A DNA stretch of 64,000 bases, from assembly GCF_900187015.1 (NCBI RefSeq), contig NZ_LT906479.1:2542001-2606000 (forward strand), in the 5' to 3' direction. The notes under the pieces were generated by a model. It made no database searches. It saw only the letters and a program-made list of their open reading frames with translations, and was not told where the DNA came from. The stretch comes from Serratia ficaria. GTDB taxonomy: Bacteria > Pseudomonadota > Gammaproteobacteria > Enterobacterales > Enterobacteriaceae. Positions 7,428-15,782 of this stretch are shown here, in pieces (the stretch's first letter is position 1; each line of letters starts with the position of its first letter). Both the position numbers and the translations under genes were made by a program.

Positions 7428-8318
7428 CGCACGACGTCGCCACAGCATGCCCGGTTTGGCGAACATCACCAGGTTGCCCAGCAGGATCAGGCACAGGCCA
7501 ATCACCGCATTGAGGTGCCACTGGTAACCTTCGTAAATCGTCGAAATGGTCAGCGCCACCAGAGGGAACAGCAGGGTGCTGTAGGCCGCCGCGCCGGCGC
7601 CGATGCGCCCCAGCAGGCTGAAATAAGCGGCGAAGGCGATCACCGAACCGAAAATCGCCAGATACAGCAGCGAACCGATATAGCGGCCGCTGTATTCAAT
7701 CTGGAACGAGGCGCCCTGCGCCAGCGCTATCAGCGCCATCAGGATCGCCCCGTAGCTCATGGCGTAGGTATTGGTGGAGAGAATGTCCAGCCCGCGCCGC
7801 TGGTGGCGTGCGCTGATCATGTTGCCCAGCGAAAAGCCGTAGGTGCCGAGCGCGCTCAGGCCGATGCCTTTCAATAGCTCCGGCGCCATCCGGCTCGCCG
7901 CCAGATCCTGCCAGAACAGCGCAACGATGCCGGTCAGGCCCAAGACCGCCGCCGGCAGCAGGTTGGCGCTGGGGCGCTGGCGGAAGAACAGCATGCCGTT
8001 AACGGCGTTGAACAGCACCGCCATCGAGAAAATCACCGATTCCAGCCCGCTGCTGATATAGGCCGCCGCGTGGTAGAAACAGTAGAAGTTGAAACCGAAT
8101 ACGCAGCAGCCCTGCAGCATGCAGAACAGGTGGTCGCGCACGGCGATGCGCCGCAGGCGGCGCGCCAGAAGCAGCACGGCGAACATGGCCGCGGCGGAGA
8201 TCATAAAGCGGTAACCGATCGAGACGGGAATGGCCACCGGGGCTTCCTGCTGCAGGGTAATCGCAATCCAGGTGGTGCCCCAAATCAACACCACGGCAAG
8301 GTACAACAGCGCGTTCAT
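7422..8318 (-). CDS. DMT superfamily (EamA-type) transporter
   Basis: A 298-residue hydrophobic protein of two repeated five-helix halves, as in EamA/RhaT-type drug and metabolite exporters. The N-terminal segment LIWGTTWIAI is characteristic, and the second repeat begins near residue 150 (GTYGFSLGNM). It sits in the inner membrane and probably exports amino acids or other small metabolites; the substrate cannot be read from sequence. It is divergent from an AraC-type regulator at 8497, which is the likely controller. Confidence 0.85.
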   Translation of the reverse strand: MNALLYLAVVLIWGTTWIAITLQQEAPVAIPVSIGYRFMISAAAMFAVLLLARRLRRIAVRDHLFCMLQGCCVFGFNFYCFYHAAAYISSGLESVIFSMAVLFNAVNGMLFFRQRPSANLLPAAVLGLTGIVALFWQDLAASRMAPELLKGIGLSALGTYGFSLGNMISARHQRRGLDILSTNTYAMSYGAILMALIALAQGASFQIEYSGRYIGSLLYLAIFGSVIAFAAYFSLLGRIGAGAAAYSTLLFPLVALTISTIYEGYQWHLNAVIGLCLILLGNLVMFAKPGMLWRRRAA

Positions 8319-8496
8319 AATCGACTCCGCTAAAAACAGATGAACGCAGTATCCGCCGTTGCCTGCGCCGTCGCTTTCAGCGCTTTGCGCCCAGTTGCAT
8401 ATTCTTGCGCTTTTTTTGGCAAAAGCGTGGGGTGGCGACTGGTGCGCGGCGGCGCCACTCTTTACACTGCAGGGATTGAGGAAAACGGGGCCGGCA

Positions 8497-9366
8497 ATGT
8501 CCAGATATCAGGCGTTTGAAACGCTGAGCAAGCACAAGGCGCAGCTGCACGACAGCATCCGGCTGGGCTCCGGCGTAGAGCTGGCGGCCTGGTCCAACTG
8601 CAACGACCGCATCACTCAGGAAAGCGCCGATCACCACACCCTGAGCCTGTACGTCGCCGACGGCTACGAGTGCTACCAAAAAGTGCCGGGCGGCTGGAAA
8701 AACGGCGGCGGGCCGGATCGCTTCTGCATCATGCCGCGGCAGTATGAATCCACCTGGGACGTGCGCAGCGATCTGTCCTTCGTGCATCTCTACTGCACCG
8801 ACGCCCACCTGCGCCAGCTGGCAGAGCAAACCTGGGATCGCAGCCCGGCGTCAATCAACGTCGAACAGCGCGCGTTTGCCGAAGATCCGCAGATTACGCT
8901 GCTGTATCGCCAATTCTTGCTCAATCGCGACTGGCGCGATCGCGCCAATCAGCTGGCGCTGAGCAGCGCCTCGACCCTGCTGATGTCGCACATGATCCAG
9001 CGCTATACCCAGCTGCAATGGACCTTGCCGCGGGTGCGCGGCGGCCTGGCGCCGGCGGTGGCGAAACGCGTCAAAGAATATATCGACGGCCATCTGGACC
9101 ACCCGCTGCTGCTGGCGGATCTGGCGGCGCAGGCCGGGCTGAGCGAGTTCCACTTCGCGCGGATGTTCAAGCACGATACCGGCCTGGCGCCGCACCAGTT
9201 CGTGATGCGCGCCCGGCTGCGGCAGGCGGAAAAACTGCTGCGCCACAGCCGGCTGCCGCTCACGCAGATTGCGCTGGACTGCGGCTTCAGCTCCGCCAGT
9301 CATTTCAGCAACCGCTTCAAGGCGGCCTACGGATTCGCTCCGCTGCAGATGCGGCAGGGGCGTTGA
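8497..9366 (+). CDS. AraC family transcriptional regulator
   Basis: The start is set at ATG 8497; the frame is open further upstream, but that part has low-complexity content and no better ribosome site. The product has 289 residues. The C-terminal 100 residues hold the two-helix-turn-helix AraC domain: LADLAAQAGLSEFHFARMFK for the first, and IALDCGFSSASHFSNRFKA with the family signature for the second. The N-terminal half is a cupin-like sensor. It is divergent from the DMT transporter gene (178-base gap) and probably activates it in response to an unknown ligand. Confidence 0.85.
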   Translation: MSRYQAFETLSKHKAQLHDSIRLGSGVELAAWSNCNDRITQESADHHTLSLYVADGYECYQKVPGGWKNGGGPDRFCIMPRQYESTWDVRSDLSFVHLYCTDAHLRQLAEQTWDRSPASINVEQRAFAEDPQITLLYRQFLLNRDWRDRANQLALSSASTLLMSHMIQRYTQLQWTLPRVRGGLAPAVAKRVKEYIDGHLDHPLLLADLAAQAGLSEFHFARMFKHDTGLAPHQFVMRARLRQAEKLLRHSRLPLTQIALDCGFSSASHFSNRFKAAYGFAPLQMRQGR

Positions 9367-9383
9367 TGCCACAAGGAGATCAT

Positions 9384-9446
9384 ATGGAACAGCAGTTCGC
9401 CGGGCTTGGCGTGTTGTTTATCGCCGGGTTTGGCCCCGGTGAGTAA
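9384..9446 (+). CDS. Short ORF with good ribosome site, possible remnant of a longer gene
   Basis: Twenty codons starting MEQQFAGLGVLF, 17 bases behind the AraC regulator, with AAGGAGATCAT directly in front of the ATG. The peptide is hydrophobic and glycine-rich and stops at a TAA. I do not recognise it. It could be a leader-like small protein or the 5' stump of a deleted gene. Confidence 0.3.
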   Translation: MEQQFAGLGVLFIAGFGPGE

Positions 9447-9557
9447 CCCGCCTCTGGCCGCTGGCTTATCCGGCGGCCCGATATAAATAAACCGCTTTAT
9501 TTAATTACTAAAATACACAAATGACGTTTCCTCTAGTAGGCTACGGCCCGCCTTAGG

Positions 9558-9599
9558 CAGTACTGGCACGGTTGATTGGGCGTCATTGTCCCAGTACTG
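9558..9599. repeat. Inverted repeat between regulator locus and mdtG
   Basis: CAGTACTGG (9558-9566) and CCAGTACTG (9591-9599) form a 9-bp stem with a 24-base loop; each half contains the palindrome CAGTACTG. CTACGG flanks it on both sides (9541, 9601). No T-run follows. Its function is unknown; it lies downstream of mdtG. Confidence 0.4.
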
Positions 9600-9614
9600 T
9601 CTACGGTAACCCGC

Positions 9615-10829
9615 TTATTTCTCGTCTTGTCGCTCCCGCGCCCGTTCCACCGCCGTTATCTGGCGGCGCAGCTGCAGCGCATTGATCAGCACCAGCAGCG
9701 CCGTAACGGCGAACACCCAGCGAAATCCCATCAGCGCCGAGATGCCCGAGCCCAACAGCGGGCCGACGACGTTACCCAGATACATAAACGATTGGTTGTA
9801 GCCAAAAATTCGGCCGGTGACCCGATCGGAAGAGTAGCGCAGCAGCAGCGCCTGCACCGCCGGCATCAGCGCGCCGTCGGCAAAGCCCAGCAGGAAGCGC
9901 AGAATGCCCAGCTGCAGCGGGGTTTCCACCCAGGCCATGACGGCGAACAACAGGGTGGTCAGCATCAGCGCGGCGATCAGAATGCGCGCGGTGCCGATAC
10001 GGTCGCCAAGCCGCCCGAGGCGCGGCGCGGAAATCAGTGCGGCAATGCCGGGCACGGCGGCGATCATGCCGCTGATAAAGGCGATATTGCTGACATCACC
10101 GGATAACTCGCGAATGAACAGCGTCAGGATCGGGCTGATGGACGAGTTGGCCAGCTGGATCATCAGGGTGCAAACGAACAGAGTGACGATCAGCGCCGGG
10201 TAGGGCAACGACTGGAACACCGCCTTGCCGCTCAGCTGATCGGCCTTTTTCACCCTGATGCGCCGTTCTTTAATCAGGAACAAGGTGATCAGGAAGCTGA
10301 CGAACATCATCCCGGCGGTGACGAAAAACACCACCCGCAGGCCGAGATGGTCGGCCATCAGCCCGCCCAGCAGCGGCCCGGCGATCACCCCGGTGATCTG
10401 GCCGGTGGACAGCATGCCCAGCGCCCAGCCGCTTTTATCGCGCGGCGCCTGGGTGGCGACCAGCGCCATGGCGTTGGGTATGTAGCCGGAGGTCAGCCCC
10501 ATCAGCGCGCGCAGCGCAAACAGCTGCCAGACGTTGGTCGCCAGGCCCTGCAGCGCGATCACCACCGCCATCCCCAGCGAGGCGCGCAGCAGCATCAGCT
10601 TGCGGCCTTTGCGGTCGGCCAGGCTGCCCCACAGCGGTGAAACCAGCGCCGAAACCAGAAAAGTGCCGCTGAACACCAGGCCGGACCACAGGCTGAGCGA
10701 TTGATGGCCGGTAACGCCGAGCTGTTCGACATACAGCGGCAGAAAAGGGAGGATTTGGCTCATCGCCAGCCCGGTGAAGAAACAGCCGAGCCAGACTGAG
10801 ATCAGATTGACTTTCCACGCTTCCATCAA
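9615..10829 (-). CDS. mdtG: MFS multidrug efflux protein MdtG
   Basis: 404 residues, 12 predicted helices. Its resemblance to E. coli MdtG is direct: [10 protein letters not shown] at the N-terminus, [14 protein letters not shown], the MFS loop 2-3 signature [24 protein letters not shown] and [14 protein letters not shown] segments. MdtG is an inner-membrane drug/H+ antiporter that raises tolerance to fosfomycin and other compounds when overproduced. It stands alone with its own 120-base upstream region. In E. coli it belongs to the MarA/SoxS/Rob regulon; no mar box was identified here. Confidence 0.85.
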   Translation of the reverse strand: MMEAWKVNLISVWLGCFFTGLAMSQILPFLPLYVEQLGVTGHQSLSLWSGLVFSGTFLVSALVSPLWGSLADRKGRKLMLLRASLGMAVVIALQGLATNVWQLFALRALMGLTSGYIPNAMALVATQAPRDKSGWALGMLSTGQITGVIAGPLLGGLMADHLGLRVVFFVTAGMMFVSFLITLFLIKERRIRVKKADQLSGKAVFQSLPYPALIVTLFVCTLMIQLANSSISPILTLFIRELSGDVSNIAFISGMIAAVPGIAALISAPRLGRLGDRIGTARILIAALMLTTLLFAVMAWVETPLQLGILRFLLGFADGALMPAVQALLLRYSSDRVTGRIFGYNQSFMYLGNVVGPLLGSGISALMGFRWVFAVTALLVLINALQLRRQITAVERARERQDEK

Positions 10830-10920
10830 CTTGTCGTACCACTTTGAATTTAGAAGGGAATTATTGAGCAGGTTAATAATAACACCGCTAATCAGCCGGC
10901 GTGGGGGAAATGCGTGAGAA

Positions 10921-10945
10921 AACGTAAAACCCGCCGGGCGGCGGG
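10921..10945 (-). terminator. Rho-independent terminator of the glucosylglycerate gene pair
   Basis: On the minus strand CCCGCC and GGCGGG (10930-10945) pair around a 4-base loop and are followed by TTTTACGTTTT, just after the stop at 10952. Confidence 0.7.
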
Positions 10946-10951
10946 CTGGGG

Positions 10952-12166
10952 TTATTGCTGATTGTCCTGTTCCACCGCGTCGTACAGCCGCTGCAGAATA
11001 TCCGGAAAGGCGGACTGCACCCGGTTCCAGCTGGGTACGAAGGGTTTGTCGCCCGGGCTTTCGCTGAACGCGTGTCCGGCCTGGGAAATCACCCGCGAGA
11101 ACAGCTCGACCGCCGACTCTTCGCTGTGGCGATCGAACGCCAGGCCGTTCATTTTCGCGTCGTGCTCAAAGGCGTCGATCATGTCCAGCGCGGTGCGGTA
11201 GTAGGTGGCGCGCAGCACGCGGAACGAATCGCTGGTGATCGGCACGCCCTGGATCGCCAGCTTGCGGTACAGCGCCTTGGTGATATCGCCGGCCATGCGC
11301 TGCAGGCCGCTATGCGGGTCGTCTTCCGACATCGGCTGGTGCTTGTGATCGTAGTTATCGGCGATATCCACCTGGCAAATGCGGCTGGTGGCGGTGGTGC
11401 GGTGCAGTTCCGACAGCACGCCAATCTCCAGTCCCCAGTCGCTGGGGATGCGCAGGTTGTTGAGAATGTGCGTGCGCATGGCGAACTCGCCGGAAAGCGG
11501 GTAGCGATAGCTGCGCAGGTAGTCGAGAAACTCCGAGTTGCCGTACACCTTCTGCAACGATTTCAACAGCGGGAACACCAGCAGCCGCCCAACGCGGCCG
11601 TTCAGCTTGCCGCCGGCCACCCGGGCGTAATAGCCCTTGCAGAAATCGTAGTGGAACTGCGGATTGGCCAGCGGGTACAGCAGCCGCGCCAGCATGCGGC
11701 GATCGTAAGTGACGATGTCACAGTCGTGCAGCGCCACGCAGCTGGTGCGCCGCGAAGCCAGAGTGTAGCCGACGCAGAACCACACGTTGCGGCCCTTGCC
11801 CGGCTCGTTGGGCGCCAGGCCCTCGGCGCTGAGCTGCGCGGCGATCGCGCTCAGGCGCGGCCCGTCGTTCCACAGGATGCGGTGGCGCTGCGGCAGGCGC
11901 GAGAAAAACTCGCGGGCGTGTTGAAACTGCTCGGGGCTGGCGCGATCCAGGCCGATGACGATCTCCTCCAGATAGGGCACCTGCGCCAGAATGTCGACGA
12001 TCTTGTCCAGCGCCGGCCCCTGCAGTTCGGAATACAGCGAGGGCAGTATCAGCCCCATGCTGTTGCGGCCGGAAAATACCTGCAGCTCATACTCCAGCTC
12101 GGCCAGGTCGCGCTGCGCCAGATTGTGGAAGTTGGTGATGATGCCGTCCTGATAGAACTCACTCAT
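10952..12166 (-). CDS. Glucosyl-3-phosphoglycerate synthase-like glycosyltransferase (GT81 type)
   Basis: 404 residues. The N-terminal part has [15 protein letters not shown], as in GpgS-type enzymes, and a metal/nucleotide-binding D-C-D at 148-150 (ALHDCDIV). No membrane segment is seen, so it is cytosolic. The family joins a sugar from an NDP-sugar to 3-phosphoglycerate, giving glucosyl- or mannosyl-3-phosphoglycerate. The gene overlaps by 8 bases the phosphatase gene in front of it, so the two form a synthase/phosphatase pair making glucosyl- or mannosylglycerate, a compatible solute made under osmotic stress and nitrogen limitation in some enterobacteria. The sugar specificity is inferred. 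Confidence 0.75.
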   Translation of the reverse strand: MSEFYQDGIITNFHNLAQRDLAELEYELQVFSGRNSMGLILPSLYSELQGPALDKIVDILAQVPYLEEIVIGLDRASPEQFQHAREFFSRLPQRHRILWNDGPRLSAIAAQLSAEGLAPNEPGKGRNVWFCVGYTLASRRTSCVALHDCDIVTYDRRMLARLLYPLANPQFHYDFCKGYYARVAGGKLNGRVGRLLVFPLLKSLQKVYGNSEFLDYLRSYRYPLSGEFAMRTHILNNLRIPSDWGLEIGVLSELHRTTATSRICQVDIADNYDHKHQPMSEDDPHSGLQRMAGDITKALYRKLAIQGVPITSDSFRVLRATYYRTALDMIDAFEHDAKMNGLAFDRHSEESAVELFSRVISQAGHAFSESPGDKPFVPSWNRVQSAFPDILQRLYDAVEQDNQQ

Positions 12167-12977
12167 GGTCAGATCCCCCGTTTGACAGAAAATGGTCCAG
12201 TCCTTCGCTCCAGCCCTGCGGCCCCTGCCGGCGCGTGCGGTACAGCCGGCCGGGAAATTCGCCCGGCAGCGCGAGCGGTTTGGCCTGGCGGCCGCGGATC
12301 AGCACCGCCAGATCGCAGGCCTGCAGCAGCGAGATATCGTTGGGGCCGTCGCCGAGCGCCAGCGTGGTCAAGGGGCGGCGCCGTCGGTGCTGCAGGCGTT
12401 TGACCAATCGGCGCGCGGCCTCGCCTTTGCTGACCTGCCGGCTCATGACGTGGTGGAAGCGGCCGCCCTGCGTCAGGCGCAGGTCGTGCAACGCCAGCAG
12501 GGTGCGAAAGGCGGCGAGCTGTTCATCGGTGCCGGACCACCGCAGCGGCTCGGAACCGGCGCGCCGCCGCGCCAGATGCGCTTCGGCCGGCGATAGGCCG
12601 GTCCATTCGGCGACCCTGGCGTCGTCGGCGTCGGCGAAGCCCTGAAAGGCGAAGCCGGTCCGTTCGCGCAGCGCGGCCAGGATGGCGCAAATTTCGGGGT
12701 AGGTTGCGCCGGCGTGCAGCGGCGCCTCGCGCCAGCCGGCGGGGAACACCGTCTGCGCGCCGTTTTCGGCGATAAACGGCTGCTGTTGCAGGCCGAGGCG
12801 CTGGCGCAGCGGGGCGACTTCCGCCGCGGTCTTGCTGGTGGCGATAATCAGCGGCGTTTGCGCCGCGGCCAGGCGATCGAGCCAGGGCTGCGCGGCCCGC
12901 CAGCTGTAGCTGTCGTGATCCAGCAGCGAGCCGTCCAGATCGGTGAAAATTAGCAGGTGCTGATTTGGCGTTAGCAT
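12159..12977 (-). CDS. yedP: Mannosyl/glucosyl-3-phosphoglycerate phosphatase (HAD-IIB)
   Basis: 272 residues. HAD motif I is FTDLDGSLLDH (10-20), motif II is IIATSKT (44-50), a lysine follows in QVSKGEA, and motif IV is ALGDGPNDISLL. The cap domain is of the IIB type found in mannosyl-3-phosphoglycerate phosphatase; E. coli YedP is the close relative. It would hydrolyse the phosphate from the product of the downstream-encoded synthase, with which it overlaps by 8 bases. A hybrid name is used because sequence alone does not separate glucosyl from mannosyl substrates. Confidence 0.8.
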   Translation of the reverse strand: MLTPNQHLLIFTDLDGSLLDHDSYSWRAAQPWLDRLAAAQTPLIIATSKTAAEVAPLRQRLGLQQQPFIAENGAQTVFPAGWREAPLHAGATYPEICAILAALRERTGFAFQGFADADDARVAEWTGLSPAEAHLARRRAGSEPLRWSGTDEQLAAFRTLLALHDLRLTQGGRFHHVMSRQVSKGEAARRLVKRLQHRRRRPLTTLALGDGPNDISLLQACDLAVLIRGRQAKPLALPGEFPGRLYRTRRQGPQGWSEGLDHFLSNGGSDHE

Positions 12978-13204
12978 TTCATCTCCGTTTTATCGCATAC
13001 AGCTCGTTGATAAACAGACGGATTACTTTGTCTCGGGCTTAGGCGGCCGCGCGGGCGGCGGCCGTCGCGGCATCGTCAAAAGTGTGACGCAAGTCACGAT
13101 TAACCCTAACGGCTAATGGCGTTCGCCGCAAGTTTGCCGGTTGCCAGCGGCCGCGCGATCGTGGTGCTATAACGAAAATCAGCGTAGGGCAGGAGAAAAC
13201 TTTT

Positions 13205-14047
13205 ATGACGTTCGGTGTGCGAGAGATGACGCAGGCGGACCTGGCCGCGGCCTTTGAACTGTCGCAACAGGTGCGCTGGCCGCACCGGCTGGAAGACTGG
13301 CGGCAGGCCTGGGCCTTGGGCGGCGGTGTGGTTGCCGTAGGCCATGGGCGAACGATCGGTTGTGCGCTGCATTGGCGTTGGGGCCCGCGCGCCACGCTGG
13401 GGCTGGTGATTGTCGCCGCGTCCTGGCGCGGCCAGGGGATCGCCAAGGCGATGATGAGCCGCTTGATGGCGTCGGTGCCCGCCTGTCATCTGCATCTGGC
13501 GGCGTCTGAACAGGGCAGGCCGCTGTATCAAAAGCTGGGGTTCGCCGCGCTCGGGCCATTGGCGCAGCACCAGTGCGCCGAGCTGCCGCAGCGGGCGCCC
13601 CGGCCTTTAGCGGCCGGCCAGAGCCTGCGGCCGGCGCTGCCGCGGGATCTGGCGGCGTTGGCGGCACTGGACGCCGCCGCCAGCGGCATGCAGCGCCGGC
13701 CGCTGTTCGAGGCGTTGCTGAGTGGCAACGAGCAGGCGCTGGTGCTGGAGCGGCAGGGCGAAATGCTCGGCTTCGCCATACGCCGCCGTTTTGGCTATGG
13801 ACAGCTTATCGGCCCGGTGATCGCGCCGCAGCTTCAGGCGGCGGTCGTGCTGACTGATGCCTTGCTGCAGGCCTGCGCCGGGCAGTTTGTGCGGGTGGAT
13901 ACGCCGAACGGCGGCCTGAGCGACTGGCTGACGCAGCGCGGCCTGCCTTGCATCGATACGCCGACGCTCATGGTGCGCGGAACGCCTCATAGCCCGGATG
14001 CCGACGGCGTGCAGACTTTTGCATTGGTTTCGCAGGCGCTGTCATAA
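13205..14047 (+). CDS. GNAT family N-acetyltransferase with a second C-terminal acetyltransferase-like domain
   Basis: 280 residues; AGGAG sits 9 bases before the ATG. The N-terminal GNAT domain shows the acetyl-CoA-binding ASWRGQGIAKAMM motif (about 79-91) and LYQKLGFAALG. A second half, from about residue 140 (LRPALPRDLAALAALD), has the shape of the C-terminal YitH/Acetyltransf_18 domain. The substrate is unknown. It is a single gene divergent from yedP across a 227-base region. Confidence 0.8.
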   Translation: MTFGVREMTQADLAAAFELSQQVRWPHRLEDWRQAWALGGGVVAVGHGRTIGCALHWRWGPRATLGLVIVAASWRGQGIAKAMMSRLMASVPACHLHLAASEQGRPLYQKLGFAALGPLAQHQCAELPQRAPRPLAAGQSLRPALPRDLAALAALDAAASGMQRRPLFEALLSGNEQALVLERQGEMLGFAIRRRFGYGQLIGPVIAPQLQAAVVLTDALLQACAGQFVRVDTPNGGLSDWLTQRGLPCIDTPTLMVRGTPHSPDADGVQTFALVSQALS

Positions 14048-14232
14048 AATTGAAAATCTGTGGCACGCGGTGGTGCGTTTCGCCGGGTGTCGCCCAATTG
14101 TTGTGCAATAGTTATCAGCTGATGACTGTGTTGTGAACGCAGAGTCTGCCTTCTCTGCGCCGCCGTACGCCGCCGAGCGTGATTCATTCCCCCCAGCTTC
14201 GCATTTGGCACAGGCCATGCATTGTCATCATC

Positions 14233-14260
14233 CCCCTTTGTTATTCGGGTAACAAAGGGG
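14233..14260. promoter_or_regulatory. 11-bp inverted repeat upstream of rpiR-ddp operon
   Basis: CCCCTTTGTTA (14233-14243) and TAACAAAGGGG (14250-14260) are perfect complements separated by six bases, 33 bases before the regulator start. This is probably an operator for the RpiR protein; a hairpin in the leader is the alternative. Confidence 0.55.
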
Positions 14261-14293
14261 CTTTGGTGACAACTCAACAACAGCGGGCGAACT

Positions 14294-15166
14294 ATGGCAG
14301 ACCATCCTGATGTGATCGCACAGATAGAAGCGTCTTTTGCGGTGCAGACCCCGACCGGCAAGCGCATTGCCGGTTATCTGCTGGCCAACCTGGCGCAGGT
14401 GCCGTTTGAAACCGCCGACAGCATTGCGCGCAGCACCGCCACCAGCGGCATTTCGGTCGGTCGCTATCTGCGCAGCCTGGGCTACCAAAACCTCGAACAT
14501 CTGAAGCGCACGCTGCGTGAACAGGGCGCCGCCCTGTACCAGCCGTGGGGGGTTACCGATCGCCTGGGCGCCTACCGGCAGCGGCGCGCACAGCCGCAGC
14601 CGCAAAAGCTGCGCCAGGCGTTGACGCTGGAGCTGGAAGCGATCGAACACGTCTATCAGTTGGCGGGCAGCGAAGCTTTCGCCCAGGTCGGCCGCCAGCT
14701 GGCGCAGGCGGAGGCGGTGTTTGTGGTCGGCATTCAGTCGACGCGCGGCATCGCCAACGCCTTCTACAGCCACCTGGAATACCTGCGGCCCAGGGTTTAC
14801 TACGCCGACGGGCAGTCCGGCACCTACGTGGAGTCGCTTAACTCCGAATTCAGCGCGCCTTATCTGGTGCTGACCGACACCCGCGCCTATTCCACCATCG
14901 CGCAAAAATACTGCCGGGCGGCCTGCGCGCGCGGGCTGCGGCTGGCGCTGATCACCGATATCTACTGCCCGTGGGCGCGCGATTATCCGCTGGATCTGCT
15001 GCAGGTGAAAACCGACACCGGGCAGTTCTGGGATTCGCTGGCGCCGCTTAGCTGCTTGTTCAACCTGCTGTTGTCTTCGGTGCTGGAACAGGGCGGCGCA
15101 GCGGTGGAGCAACGGCTGGCCAACAACCGCAGCCTGCAGAAAGAGCTGGGGCAATTTGAATCTTAA
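14294..15166 (+). CDS. RpiR family (MurR/RpiR) transcriptional regulator
   Basis: 290 residues. The N-terminal 75 residues form the RpiR winged helix (ETADSIARSTATSGISVGRY, then LKRTLRE). Residues 120-260 form a SIS sugar-phosphate-binding domain (VFVVGIQSTRGIANAFYSHL, ending VKTDTGQFWDSLAP). It is the first gene of a run continuing with ddpX 18 bases later, so it very likely controls D-Ala-D-Ala dipeptide use, perhaps sensing a peptidoglycan-derived ligand. In E. coli the ddp operon has no RpiR gene. A perfect inverted repeat lies just upstream. Confidence 0.85.
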   Translation: MADHPDVIAQIEASFAVQTPTGKRIAGYLLANLAQVPFETADSIARSTATSGISVGRYLRSLGYQNLEHLKRTLREQGAALYQPWGVTDRLGAYRQRRAQPQPQKLRQALTLELEAIEHVYQLAGSEAFAQVGRQLAQAEAVFVVGIQSTRGIANAFYSHLEYLRPRVYYADGQSGTYVESLNSEFSAPYLVLTDTRAYSTIAQKYCRAACARGLRLALITDIYCPWARDYPLDLLQVKTDTGQFWDSLAPLSCLFNLLLSSVLEQGGAAVEQRLANNRSLQKELGQFES

Positions 15167-15184
15167 CCGCCATGGGATAACGCA

Positions 15185-15748
15185 ATGAGTGACAATGTAA
15201 CGCTAGTGGACCTGGCCGTTCGCTTTCCCGGCCTGTGCATCGATTTGAAATACGCCAGCGCCGATAACCTGACCGGGCGGGCGATTTACCGCGAGAGCCG
15301 CTGCCTGCTGCATCCCGATGCGGCGCAGGGGCTGGCGCGCTGCCTGCGGGTGGCGCAGCTGGCCGGCTATTCCCTGCGGGTGTTCGACGCCTACCGCCCG
15401 CAGCAGGCGCAGGCGCTGCTGTGGCTGGCCTGCCCGGACTCGCAGTATGTCACCGCGACGGAGGTCGGCTCTCATCACAGCCGCGGCGTGGCCGTCGACG
15501 TCACGCTGCAGGACGCCGCGGGCATGGCGCTGGATATGGGCACCGGCTTCGATGAGATGAGCGCGCGTTCCCACCCGTTTTACCCCGACTTTTCGCCAGA
15601 GGTGCAACGCAATCGGCTATTGCTGAGCGCGGTGATGGCCGCCGGCGGATTCCGCGGCATCGCCAGCGAATGGTGGCACTTTGAGCTGCCCAACGCCGGC
15701 GATTACCCGCTGTTGGCCGATCGCTTCGGCTGTTTTTCCCCCGACTAA
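15185..15748 (+). CDS. ddpX: D-alanyl-D-alanine dipeptidase
   Basis: 187 residues, VanX/DdpX family. The zinc motif S-x-H-x-x-G-x-A-x-D is present at 96-105 (ligands H98, D105). E162 and H165 in SEWWHFE complete the site, and R71 of DAYRP is the family's transition-state arginine. There is no signal peptide, so the enzyme cleaves imported D-Ala-D-Ala in the cytosol to D-alanine. It is followed after 34 bases by the transporter genes, giving uptake and hydrolysis in one operon. Confidence 0.9.
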   Translation: MSDNVTLVDLAVRFPGLCIDLKYASADNLTGRAIYRESRCLLHPDAAQGLARCLRVAQLAGYSLRVFDAYRPQQAQALLWLACPDSQYVTATEVGSHHSRGVAVDVTLQDAAGMALDMGTGFDEMSARSHPFYPDFSPEVQRNRLLLSAVMAAGGFRGIASEWWHFELPNAGDYPLLADRFGCFSPD

Positions 15749-15782
15749 AACAACAGGCATTTCACACATCAGGAGCTGAGTT

